A stretch of DNA of 64,000 bases from Cryobacterium sp. CG_9.6 (GTDB lineage Bacteria; Actinomycetota; Actinomycetes; Actinomycetales; Microbacteriaceae), in assembly GCF_029893365.1 (NCBI RefSeq), contig NZ_JARXUZ010000001.1:992001-1056000 (forward strand), in the 5' to 3' direction. Within the stretch, counting starts at the first letter, position 1. Each line of letters begins with the position of its first letter. A program made the translations under genes and the position numbers. Positions 1 through 8,400 of this stretch are shown here, piece after piece. A model generated the notes under the pieces. It ran no database searches. It was not told the DNA's origin and saw nothing but the letters and a program-made list of their open reading frames with translations.

Positions 1-884
1 TTCGGCACGCCGCTGAGCTCGACGGCCTTCACCGTGCGCGGCTGCCCGTCGGTGCCGTGCGGTTCGCCCACGAGAACAACCTTGGTGCCGGCCGTCACGT
101 AGAGGCCGGCCTCCACGACCGTGTCATCGCCGATGGCAATACCCACACCCGAGTTCGCGCCGAGCAGCGCCCGGGCGCCGATCGAGACGCGCTGGGTTCC
201 ACCACCGGAGAGGGTCCCCATAATGGATGCGCCGCCGCCGATGTCGGTGCCGGCGCTCACGACGACGCCCTGGGAGATGCGGCCCTCCACCATGGAGGAG
301 CCGAGGGTGCCGGCGTTGAAGTTGACGAAACCTTCGTGCATCACCGTGGTGCCGGGCGCGAGGTGGGCGCCGAGACGCACGCGGGAGGCATCCGCTATGC
401 GCACTCCGGTCGGAACGACATAGTTGAGCAGCGGGGGAAACTTGTCGAGCCCGGTGGCCGAGATTCCGGCGCGCTGCAGCTGGGGGCGCAGGCGCTCAAA
501 GTCGGCCGGGGCGATGGGGCCGGCGTTGGTCCACACCACGGAGGGTAGGTGGCCAAAGATGCCGTCGAGGTTGATGGTGTTGGGAGCCACGAGCAGATGC
601 GAGAGCAGGTGCAGGCGCAGGTAGGCGTCGCTCGTTTCGGTGGGCGGGGACTGCAGATCGATCTGCACCGTGACGGCCTCCAGTCGCACCGCGCGACGCG
701 GGTCGGGGCCGGCGGCCTCGCACAGCTCGGCCGGAACAATCCAGCGGTCACGGTTGGCCGGCAGCTCGCCGAGCTGAGGGGACGGGAACCAGGTGTCGAG
801 CACCACTCCGTCGGCGGTGACCGTGGCAAGACCATAGCCCCAGGCGTGGGCGGGGGACACAGAATCTGACTCGGGGGTAACCAT
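1..884 (-). CDS. dapD: 2,3,4,5-tetrahydropyridine-2,6-dicarboxylate N-succinyltransferase (3' end outside window)
   Basis: Transfers succinyl from succinyl-CoA to tetrahydrodipicolinate in the succinylase branch of lysine and meso-diaminopimelate synthesis, in the cytoplasm. Reading the minus strand from ATG at 884 gives a protein beginning [20 protein letters not shown]. It has an N-terminal alpha domain to about residue 160, then the left-handed beta-helix with hexapeptide-like turns (for example [40 protein letters not shown]). This is the long actinobacterial DapD form. The last residues lie beyond position 1. AGAGGA touches the ATG directly, too close for a normal ribosome site, so the message may be leaderless. 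It diverges from dapE, the next enzyme but one in the pathway. The family is certain; the exact start is less so. Confidence 0.93.
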   Translation of the reverse strand, partial: MVTPESDSVSPAHAWGYGLATVTADGVVLDTWFPSPQLGELPANRDRWIVPAELCEAAGPDPRRAVRLEAVTVQIDLQSPPTETSDAYLRLHLLSHLLVAPNTINLDGIFGHLPSVVWTNAGPIAPADFERLRPQLQRAGISATGLDKFPPLLNYVVPTGVRIADASRVRLGAHLAPGTTVMHEGFVNFNAGTLGSSMVEGRISQGVVVSAGTDIGGGASIMGTLSGGGTQRVSIGARALLGANSGVGIAIGDDTVVEAGLYVTAGTKVVLVGEPHGTDGQPRTVKAVELSGVP

Positions 885-901
885 TCCTCTAGATTAGTAG
901 A
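885..901. promoter_or_regulatory. 17-bp divergent dapD/dapE promoter region
   Basis: Only 17 bases separate the two start codons. The short AT-rich core contains TAGATT on the plus strand and TAATCT on the minus strand, overlapping each other about 7-12 bases from each start. This suits overlapping -10 elements giving leaderless transcripts in both directions. No convincing -35 is visible; any -35 would lie inside the opposite coding sequence. This is inference from spacing. Confidence 0.35.
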
Positions 902-2017
902 GTGACTTCAACGCCTTCGAATCCTGTGTCAACCGCCGTAATCCTTGACCTCACGGGCTCAAGCATCGCGCTCACCCAGCAGATCTGCGACATCGAGTCG
1001 GTGTCCGGCAACGAGACGGCGCTCGCCGACGCGATCCAACTCGCTCTGACCGGTTTCGAGCACCTGGAAATTATTCGGGACGGCGACACCGTTGTAGCCC
1101 GCACGAACCTCGGCCGCGACCAGCGGGTGGTGATTGCCGGCCACATCGACACCGTGCCGCTCAACAACAACCTCTCCACCCGGTTCGAGACGATCGACGG
1201 CGTGGACTACCTCTGGGGCCGCGGCACCGTTGATATGAAGGCCGGCGTGGCCGTGCAGCTGAAGCTCGCCGCCGAGCTCGTGGAGCCCGGAGTCGACGTG
1301 ACATGGATGTGGTACGACCACGAGGAAGTGGCCGATGCGCTCAACGGCCTCGGCCGGCTGGCCCGCAACCGCCCCGATCTCTTCGTGGGAGACTTCGCCA
1401 TTCTGGGTGAACCCACCAACAGCCGGATCGAGGGCGGCTGTAACGGCAACCTGCGCGTGGAGGTGCGCACCTTTGGGCTGCGCGCCCACTCCGCACGCGC
1501 CTGGGTGGGCGAAAACGCCATCCACAAGGCCGCGCCCATCCTCGCCCTGCTGGCCGCGTATGAGCCGCGCCAGGTGGAGGTTGAGGGGCTCGTCTATCGT
1601 GAAGGGCTCAACGCCGTGGGTATCAGCGGCGGCATCGCCGGCAACGTGATTCCCGACGAGTGCATGGTGCACGTCAACTACCGGTTTGCGCCCAGCCGCA
1701 CCGCCGACGAGGCCGAGGAGCACCTGCGCGACCTCTTCGCCGGCTACGACGTGACCGTCGTCGACCGTGCCGAGGGCGCGCGTCCGGGGCTTGATGCCCC
1801 GCTCGCGCAGCAGTTTCTCCACGCCGTTGGAGGCGAGGCCATGCCCAAGTATGGCTGGACCGACGTGGCCCGCTTTTCCGCACTCGGCGTTCCCGCCGTC
1901 AACTACGGCCCGGGTGACCCGCTCAAGGCGCACGCCGACGACGAGCGGGTGGCCGTGGACCAGATCACCGCCTGCGAAACGGGCCTGCGTTCGTGGCTGA
2001 ACGCATCCGTTCGCTGA
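902..2017 (+). CDS. dapE: succinyl-diaminopimelate desuccinylase
   Basis: Hydrolyses N-succinyl-LL-diaminopimelate to succinate and LL-diaminopimelate, feeding lysine and cell-wall cross-link synthesis. The 371-residue protein is an M20-family metallopeptidase. It shows the zinc-ligand stretches GHIDTVP (about residue 80), the GRGTVDMKAG motif with the bridging Asp, and YDHEEVA with the catalytic Glu pair near residue 141. The C-terminal part carries the last metal-binding His (GDPLKAHADDE). The start is GTG at 902; another GTG at about 926 would shorten it by eight residues and matches the usual family N-terminus equally well. It is divergent from dapD, and the next gene overlaps its 3' end. 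Confidence 0.93.
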   Translation: MTSTPSNPVSTAVILDLTGSSIALTQQICDIESVSGNETALADAIQLALTGFEHLEIIRDGDTVVARTNLGRDQRVVIAGHIDTVPLNNNLSTRFETIDGVDYLWGRGTVDMKAGVAVQLKLAAELVEPGVDVTWMWYDHEEVADALNGLGRLARNRPDLFVGDFAILGEPTNSRIEGGCNGNLRVEVRTFGLRAHSARAWVGENAIHKAAPILALLAAYEPRQVEVEGLVYREGLNAVGISGGIAGNVIPDECMVHVNYRFAPSRTADEAEEHLRDLFAGYDVTVVDRAEGARPGLDAPLAQQFLHAVGGEAMPKYGWTDVARFSALGVPAVNYGPGDPLKAHADDERVAVDQITACETGLRSWLNASVR

Positions 2018-3255
2018 TTCGGCCTCGGGGAACGCGCAGGGTGAGCCCACACGCCGTGGCACAGCGGATGCCGCCCGGCTGGCGGGCGCGCTACCGGCTC
2101 ACCCCCTGGTGGGCTCGCGTTCTGGTGATCTGGGCGCTGTCCCGGGTGGTGACGACGACGCTGATTTTGCTGCTCGCTCGCGTACAGGGCGCCAACGCGT
2201 GGACCGGCGCCAACCCCAACTACGTGGACTTTGCCAACATGTGGGACGGCCGTTGGTACAACATTGTGGCCGTCAGTGGGTACCCGTCGGTGCTGCCGCT
2301 CACCGACACCGGACAGATCAGCGAGAACGCGTGGGCGTTCATGCCGGGCTACCCGATCGTGGCACGGTCGCTCATGGTGCTCACCGGTGCGGACTGGGCG
2401 CCGGTTGCCGTTTTCGTGTCGGTGGCCTTCAGCCTCGGCACCGCACTGCTGTTTTACCGGCTGATGAACCGGGTGCTCGACTCCTCAACCGCACTGTTTT
2501 CGGTGGTGTTGTTCTGCGTCGCACCGCTCTCGCCCCTGCTGCAGTTCGGGTACGCCGAATCGATGTACCTGTTCTTTCTCACGCTGGCACTCACCCTGCT
2601 GCTGGAGCGCCGCTACGCGTTGCTGTTTCCGGTGATTGCGGTGATGGCCCTCACCCGACCGAGCGGACTCGCGTTCGCCCTCGCCCTGGGCCTGCACGTG
2701 ATCTACCGATTCGTTACCCGCGCCACGGACCCATTCAGCACGAGGCAACGACTGCTCGCGGTGTCCATCGCCCTCTTCAGCGGGGTGATGGGGCTAGCGT
2801 GGCCCATCATCGCCTGGATCGTCACCGGAAGCATCACCGCCTACACCGACACCGAACTCGCGTGGCGGGCGCCGTACATCGGTTATCAGGAGCTCGTGCC
2901 GTTTGCTGCGTGGTTTCAGAGCGGCGTGTGGTGGCTCGGTTCACCGCGGGGCATCGTTGTTGTCGTCGCCATTATCGTTGTTTTCACGCTGTTCATGTTC
3001 ACCCCCGCGGTGCGCCGTCTCGGCGTGGACCTGCGGTTCTGGGTGGCCAGCTACGCGCTCTACCTGCTCGCCGTGTTCTTTCCGCAGTCGAGTACATTCC
3101 GGCTGCTGATGCCCCTGTTTCCGCTGCTGGGAGCGGTGGCCGTGCCCCGCAGCCCGGTCTACCGAATTGCTGTGGTCATGCTGTTTATCGCCGCACAGTG
3201 GGGCTGGCTGTTGATCTGCTGGGGGGTCGACGGAATGGATTGGACCCCGCCATAA
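1993..3255 (+). CDS. PIG-V-like integral membrane mannosyltransferase (GT-C fold)
   Basis: A 420-residue polytopic membrane protein. About ten hydrophobic segments follow a basic N-terminus, and a loop after the first segment contains FANMWDGRWYNIVA, with the acidic residue expected of GT-C glycosyltransferases. The run FMPGYPIVARSL and the NYVDFANMWD region resemble bacterial PIG-V-family mannosyltransferases, which use polyprenol-phosphate-mannose on the outer face of the membrane. The GTG at 1993 overlaps dapE by 25 bp. A GTG at 2041 has a better-spaced GGGGAA upstream and may be the real start, removing 16 residues. Polyprenol-phosphate-mannose synthase is encoded at 52609. The exact acceptor is unknown. 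Confidence 0.72.
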   Translation: MAERIRSLIRPRGTRRVSPHAVAQRMPPGWRARYRLTPWWARVLVIWALSRVVTTTLILLLARVQGANAWTGANPNYVDFANMWDGRWYNIVAVSGYPSVLPLTDTGQISENAWAFMPGYPIVARSLMVLTGADWAPVAVFVSVAFSLGTALLFYRLMNRVLDSSTALFSVVLFCVAPLSPLLQFGYAESMYLFFLTLALTLLLERRYALLFPVIAVMALTRPSGLAFALALGLHVIYRFVTRATDPFSTRQRLLAVSIALFSGVMGLAWPIIAWIVTGSITAYTDTELAWRAPYIGYQELVPFAAWFQSGVWWLGSPRGIVVVVAIIVVFTLFMFTPAVRRLGVDLRFWVASYALYLLAVFFPQSSTFRLLMPLFPLLGAVAVPRSPVYRIAVVMLFIAAQWGWLLICWGVDGMDWTPP

Positions 3256-3277
3256 GTGGCGTCTGTGACGAGGCGAA

Positions 3278-3307
3278 TTTACGTCTCGGGCCCAAATGGT
3301 CGATAAT
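3278..3307 (+). promoter_or_regulatory. predicted promoter of the DUF3117 gene
   Basis: TTTACG (3278-3283) and GATAAT (3302-3307) are separated by 18 bases, upstream of an AAGGGGAG ribosome site for the small DUF3117 gene. The -10 is close to consensus for a vegetative sigma factor; the -35 is weaker. Confidence 0.4.
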
Positions 3308-3338
3308 AGGGATACAAAGACGAATGGAAGGGGAGTTC

Positions 3339-3515
3339 ATGGCTGCCATGAAGCCACGGACCGGAGACGGGCCAATGGAGGCTGTAAAGGAGGGACGCCT
3401 CATCATCGTGCGTGTTCCGCTCGAAGGTGGAGGCCGACTTGTCGTCTCTGTGAACGACGCCGAGGCCAAGGAACTTCACGACGCACTCGCCGGTGTCGTC
3501 AGTGCGGTCAAATAA
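3339..3515 (+). CDS. DUF3117 family small protein
   Basis: A 58-residue protein beginning MAAMKPRTGDGPMEAVKEGR, the signature of DUF3117, a family found almost only in Actinobacteria and of unknown function. The ATG at 3339 follows GGAAGGGGAG with good spacing. The family length is usually 55-60 residues, so it is complete. It has its own promoter and stands alone between the mannosyltransferase gene and a convergent methyltransferase gene. The predicted fold is a short beta-rich domain (LIIVRVPLEGGGRLVVSV) followed by one helix. No enzyme motif is visible. Confidence 0.9.
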   Translation: MAAMKPRTGDGPMEAVKEGRLIIVRVPLEGGGRLVVSVNDAEAKELHDALAGVVSAVK

Positions 3516-3538
3516 CCTCACTCTTACGAGCCACACCG

Positions 3539-3582
3539 AAAACGGCTGTCCGATCCTGTTACCAGGACCGTGCAGCCGTTTC
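3539..3582. terminator. bidirectional hairpin terminator
   Basis: AAACGGCTG pairs with CAGCCGTTT, and inside it TCCTG pairs with CAGGA around a TTAC loop. The hairpin lies between the DUF3117 gene and the convergent O-methyltransferase gene. A-rich and T-rich flanks make it usable in both directions. Confidence 0.65.
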
Positions 3583-3604
3583 GTGGTTGTGTGACAGCTC
3601 GCGC

Positions 3605-4237
3605 TCAGGCGCGAAGCTTAGTGATCTGAAGCAGCCCGTCACCGACGGGGGACAGGGCGCTGATCACAGCGTTCGACGAGGCGATCTCGGAGAGCAGCGT
3701 GCGAAAGCCCGTCGCCACGTCGTCGCGCTTCGCCGGATCGGCCACGCGGCCACGCCAGAGCGCGTGAGCTACCAGCACGGTTCCGCCGGGCCGGGCGAGG
3801 CGCAGGCCGTGTTCTACGTACTCGATGACCGACTGCGGGTCGGCATCGATGAAGACAATGTCGTAGGAGTTCTCGTTCATGCGCGGCAACACATCGCCGG
3901 CTTTACCGGTGATGAGGCGTACCCGGTTGGCGGGTATTTTGGCTTCGAGAAAATTGGCCTTGGCGTGCTGCAGGTGGTCAACCTCGGTGTCTATCGAGGT
4001 GAGCATGGCCCCGGGTGCGCCGGTGAGAAGCCACAGCCCGGAGACGCCCGCTCCCGTGCCCACCTCGAGCATGCTGCGCGCACCGGTTGCGGCGGCCAGC
4101 ACGGCCGCCTGGGCACCGACGGACGGCGCAATCGCGTCGATTCCGAGCTCCAGAGACTGCTGTCGGGCCTTCGCCACAGCTTCGGGCTCCACGACAGAGT
4201 CGTCGGAGAATTTCCAGTTCAATACGATGTCAGACAC
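3605..4237 (-). CDS. class I SAM-dependent O-methyltransferase (family 3)
   Basis: A 210-residue cytoplasmic methyltransferase. The SAM-binding motif I is MLEVGTGAGVSGLW (about residues 56-69), motif II is the acidic SIDTEVDH, and DIVFIDADP provides the metal-binding Asp region typical of catechol/caffeoyl-CoA-type O-methyltransferases. Similar proteins are common in Actinobacteria (Rv1220c-like); their substrates are not established. It starts at a GTG and ends at a hairpin shared with the DUF3117 gene. It is divergent from tatB, the same arrangement as an O-methyltransferase next to tat genes in other actinobacteria. The substrate cannot be inferred from the neighbours. Confidence 0.85.
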   Translation of the reverse strand: MSDIVLNWKFSDDSVVEPEAVAKARQQSLELGIDAIAPSVGAQAAVLAAATGARSMLEVGTGAGVSGLWLLTGAPGAMLTSIDTEVDHLQHAKANFLEAKIPANRVRLITGKAGDVLPRMNENSYDIVFIDADPQSVIEYVEHGLRLARPGGTVLVAHALWRGRVADPAKRDDVATGFRTLLSEIASSNAVISALSPVGDGLLQITKLRA

Positions 4238-4323
4238 GGTGCACTCCAGTTGATGAATAGATCAAGACTATGGCCGCAGACGACGTGGTCGGTGGATGCC
4301 TCGCCGAGCGATATTCTGGGGTT

Positions 4324-4719
4324 ATGTTTGGTTTGACGTTTGAGAAGATCCTCATCATTGGGATCATCGCCGTCTTCCTGCTCGGACCCGATAAATTGCC
4401 GCTCTACGCGGCTCAACTCGGCCGCTTGGTGCGGCAGTTGCGCGACATGGCCAACGGGGCCAAGGACCGCATCCGAGACGAGATGGGCCCGGAGTTCGAT
4501 GAACTCGACTGGAAGAAACTCGATCCGCGCCAGTATGACCCGCGTCGCATCATTCGGGAAGCCCTCACCGAGGAAACGCCGCTTAAGGAACAATCCGCCA
4601 CCCTGTCCCGCGCGAGCCCAGCCGCCGCGTCACTGCTGGGTACCGCGGCGCTCAGTTCCCTGGGCCCCCGCACCCCGTCGTCGGTGACGCGTGCCCCCTT
4701 CGACACCGAGGCCACCTAA
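4324..4719 (+). CDS. tatB: twin-arginine translocase subunit TatB
   Basis: A 131-residue protein with a single N-terminal membrane helix (FEKILIIGIIAVFLLGPDKL), the conserved Gly-Pro hinge (LLGPDKLP), an amphipathic helix (LGRLVRQLRDMANGAKDRIR) and a variable polar tail. This is the TatB architecture, and it works with TatA and TatC to export folded proteins. The ATG at 4324 is chosen because the hydrophobic helix must lie at the N-terminus; an upstream in-frame ATG at 4270 would add a non-conserved leader. tatA and tatC are not in the window. The DELDWKKLDPRQYDPRRI stretch after the helix is typical of actinobacterial TatB. Confidence 0.92.
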   Translation: MFGLTFEKILIIGIIAVFLLGPDKLPLYAAQLGRLVRQLRDMANGAKDRIRDEMGPEFDELDWKKLDPRQYDPRRIIREALTEETPLKEQSATLSRASPAAASLLGTAALSSLGPRTPSSVTRAPFDTEAT

Positions 4720-4761
4720 AACACCGTCAGGGCTCACGCCCGGCTCTGGTGCACAGAGCAC

Positions 4762-4790
4762 TTTAGCTTGCGGTATAACCTTGTTATACT
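4762..4790 (+). promoter_or_regulatory. mazEF promoter with palindromic operator
   Basis: GTATAAC (4773-4779) and GTTATAC (4783-4789) form a perfect 7-bp inverted repeat around a CTT spacer. It covers a TATACT -10 element (4785-4790), with TTTAGC as a possible -35 17 bases upstream. The antitoxin ATG follows at 4798. The geometry suits repression by the ribbon-helix-helix antitoxin or the toxin-antitoxin complex. Confidence 0.6.
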
Positions 4791-4797
4791 CTCGGGT

Positions 4798-5046
4798 ATG
4801 AAGACCGCGATTTCCCTCCCCGATGCCATCTTCGAGCGCGCGTCTCGCCGAGCGAGCGATCTCGGAATGAGCCGGTCGGAGTTCTTCGCAAGAGCAGCCA
4901 CGAATTATCTTGACGAGTTGGATTCCCATTCGGTCACGGCGCAGATCAATGCGGCCCTGGCCCAGATCGATGAGGTCGATGACTCCACCAGTGCTGCAGT
5001 CGCGGCCGGGCACCGCATACTTCGTCTGGACGCCACCGAGTGGTGA
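4798..5046 (+). CDS. MazE-like ribbon-helix-helix antitoxin
   Basis: An 82-residue protein starting MKTAISLPDAIFERASRRAS, the classic ribbon-helix-helix N-terminus (beta strand TAISLPD, then two helices), followed by an acidic C-terminus likely to wrap around the toxin. It should bind the palindrome overlapping its own promoter and neutralise the downstream MazF-family endoribonuclease. The ATG at 4798 is used because the strand must begin at residue 2-3; an upstream start at 4768 would run through the operator. The gene's last codons overlap the toxin start. Confidence 0.85.
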   Translation: MKTAISLPDAIFERASRRASDLGMSRSEFFARAATNYLDELDSHSVTAQINAALAQIDEVDDSTSAAVAAGHRILRLDATEW

Positions 5047-5384
5047 TCGAGCGCGGAGCTCTCTACTGGGCAGATCTGGGAGAGGCCAACGGCAGCCGTC
5101 CGGCCTATCGGCGACCGGTTCTCGTAGTGCAATCCGCGGCGTACAACGAGAGTAGGTTAGCCACGGTTCTCGTCGTTGTCATCACCACAAACACCTCACT
5201 GGCAGCAATGCCAGGGAACGTGTTTCTTCCGTCGACCGCCACGAGCCTGCCTCAGGACTCGGTTATCAACGTCACTGCGCTGGTCACCGTGAACAAAACG
5301 GATCTCAGTGAATACGCCGGGCACATCCCCGACGGTCTCCTCGCTGATGTCGACCGGGGTCTACGCGGAGTGCTCAACCTCTAG
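5040..5384 (+). CDS. MazF-family mRNA interferase toxin (type II toxin-antitoxin)
   Basis: A 114-residue PemK/MazF-like toxin predicted to cleave mRNA at short sequence motifs. It shows the family hallmarks RGALYWADLGEANGSRPAYRRPVLVVQ at the N-terminus, VVVITTNTSLAAMPGNV in the middle and DSVINVTALVTVNKTDL, which carries the conserved Ser/Thr area of the active face. The start is one of two adjacent GTG codons (5040 or 5043), overlapping the antitoxin stop by 7 or 4 bp. This implies translational coupling. No mobile-element remnants are visible beside the pair. Confidence 0.88.
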   Translation: MVIERGALYWADLGEANGSRPAYRRPVLVVQSAAYNESRLATVLVVVITTNTSLAAMPGNVFLPSTATSLPQDSVINVTALVTVNKTDLSEYAGHIPDGLLADVDRGLRGVLNL

Positions 5385-5464
5385 GCAAGCGCGCTCTGGC
5401 GGGTGTCGGAGGCGGACGATAGGCTGCGGGTCAACTAAGAACACTCCAGAGAATCGGGTGGCAG

Positions 5465-8400
5465 ATGACCGAACCGGCGGGCTTCGCGGTGAGACTGTGC
5501 CTGCCGGAGACCGACCCGGTGCCCGTGCTGGTACCCACACCGTTCGACGCCGGTCAGACCCGCCCCTTCGATCGCACCCTCCGCCTCGCACTGGCCATGC
5601 GCGGGGGCGTCAGCCTCGGCGTCTGGATCGGCGGAACCGTGGCCGAAATCGATATTCTCCGCCGCCTTCGGATGGTGCGTGAGCCACGGGGTATCGCTGC
5701 CTACCTACTCGTGGCCGACCCCGGGTCCACCACGCCCGATCATGTTCTTGATGCTCACGTAGTGGCCCGGGCGGGAATCTACGCCCGTCTGCTTGCGGGG
5801 CGCGGCTTTGACCGGGTGGAAGTGGATGTGATGGCGGGAGCCAGCGCCGGGGGCGTGAACGCCGTGACCTATGCCGCCGCGCAGCGCACCGGCACGGCTC
5901 CCGACGAGGTGTTGCATACCTGGGTTGCCGGAGGCGCAATCTGGCGGTTGCTCCAGAAAGCGGGGCTGCGGCCCGTTCTCGCTCCGCTGCGCGGCGACGA
6001 GTACTTTGCCAGCACCCTGAATGACGCCCTCGCCGGCTACTACGACCCCCACGCCACAGCAGGGAGCAGCGCGCACCGAGCCGACCGCATTGTGGTGGAT
6101 CTCTCGGCCACGGTGCTCGATCGCGAAGACGGGCCCGACCGCGGTACCCGAGAGGGTCGAGGACACTTTCACTTCGTCGGTGCCGCGCATACCCCGGATG
6201 CCGGCCAGACTCAGCAGGCCGAGCAGCAGGCGCTGCACAAGGAGCATGGGCGAGCCATCCCGTCGTGGGGATCGGACACGCAGGTGGAGAGCCTTGCGCG
6301 GTTGGCCTATGCGGCGCGAGCCACGTCATCCGTTCCCGGTGGATTTGAACCCGCGCTCATCTCGTCGGTGGCCAGCGCGAGGGAGCAGAACGCCAGCGAT
6401 CACATCGATATGAGCTTCGCTTTTCACGCGCACCGGAACGAGATTACGGCACCGTTCCGGGTGATCGATGGCGGGCTGACCGACAACATACCCATTGACC
6501 GGGCCTATCGGGCAATACGCGCCATGCCCTCCGACGTACATTCGCGGCGGGCATTAATTTACCTGAATCCGGAGGGACCGTTGTCGATCCGGCCGTATGT
6601 GCCCGAGCCGTTTGCCGGGCAACTGCCGTCGACGGACCTCGCCGCCCGGCAGCCCCCGCGCACCGATCGTCTCTCGCTTGTGCTCAACGTGATGGGCGGC
6701 GCGGTCGCCATCGCTTTTGGCCGAGAATCCGGAGACGAAGAGGCGGAAAGTCTCGACGATTTTCGGCGGGACCTGATTTTGGCGCAGGGCCGCGATCAGG
6801 GCCTGGCCGTTCTGGTTTCTGACCTCACTCTCGTGGGTACCGAGATGGCGCTGCGTACCTGGGTGCGGTACCGGGCATCGACCGATCTCGACCTGCTCAT
6901 GCGCGTGCTGCGTGACCCGGCCGTGTGGCAGTTGGGCACCGACCTGCCTACCAGGGCCGTGGTGGTAGCCCGTCAACTGCGCGAACTCACCGCTTTGGAG
7001 GGCGAACTGCAAGCTGACTACGCTGCGCAAGCGGCCCAGGGCACAGAGCAAGAAGTGCGGGATGGCCCGGTGTGTTCCGGGCCGGAGGCGCGCCACCAGG
7101 CCGCGCTCAACGTGCTGGCCTGGATCCAGTCTCTGGAACGTGCTCAGTTCGAGCAGACCGCCCACACCGGCATCGACCTCGACTGCCCGGACTACGCCAC
7201 CGTCGGAGCGATGCGCCTCGCCGTCTACGCGGTGCTCGAGAGTGCGGAGCAGGAGAGAGACCATGTTCTCGCGCGGGTGGTGGCCGCCGTGACGGCGCTG
7301 CCGGAGGGCGTGAGCGCCGCACTGATCGCCGAAACCGTGCGCACCGAGTGGCTGCAGCAGGGGCCAGCACCGGTGGCATTTGCGCTGCTTGACCGCGTGG
7401 TGACCCTGCTGCAGCGCGTGCCCTCCGTGAACCCGGCGATTGCGGCAAGCGCGGAGTGGGAGCAGTCACCGTGGCGCGGACTGTCGGCGCGGCCTGGACT
7501 TCGAGTCCTCGACACGTGCGCGTTCACGGCCGCCCGCGGAATTCGTGAACCTCTGCTCACCCTGGACTTCTGGAGTGTCTCGGCCGACGAACAGCCGGCG
7601 CAGCGCGCAGCCTACGTGACGCTGCTGCGCGCGCAGCTGCGTGAGGGCCTCCGAACCGCCCTCGCGTTGCCGGTCAGTCAGCTCCAACCGCCGGTGATCG
7701 ACGCCCTTCTCAGCGACACGGTGCTTCGACCCGACTCCAAACTCACCGGGGGGACCCTGTTCAACCTTTCCGGGTTTCTCAGTGCAGACTGGCGACTGAA
7801 CGACTGGTGGTGGGGACGTTTGGACGCCGGAGCTGGTCTGGTGCGGTTTCTGCGAGACCTGCCCCGGGACGCGCCGCTCCCTCCCGACGTGCCGGTGGGG
7901 TCTGATCCCGTGACAGAGGTTCAGGACCATATTCTGTTGCAGGCGGAGGCGCACCAGGACTGGGCGCCGGTGAGCCGCAGCGCTCCCGGGGTGGCGCGCA
8001 CCCCCGACGAGATTCGGGCGGCCCTCGCTCGTGGTGCCGATTCCCTCGGCAATCTGGAGCCCGGCTACCGCATGGCGGTGGGCTCCCACACCGTGCGGGT
8101 GGCATCGCGGTCTCTCACCCGATGGGGGAGCCCGGTGTGGATGCACGTGCTCAACTGGATACTGAGACCCGTGGGCGTGCTCCTCCCGGTGGCACTCGAC
8201 CTGCCGCGGGCGCTCGCAGTGGCTGCCGTGCTGGGTGCCGCCCTCGCGGTCTCCTCGAGTGCCGCCGCGCCGGTGACCGTCTCCACTGCGGCCGCACTGC
8301 CGTGGATCGTGCTGGTATTCCCGGCGTTACTGTGCGGCGCGCTGGCCGTTTTTCGCAGCGTACGGGAGTTCACCCAGTGGGCAACGATCATCGACATCGT

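Noticed and set aside
959..2062. 367-codon minus-strand open frame inside dapE
   Set aside because: Antisense shadow; all dapE catalytic motifs are on the plus strand.
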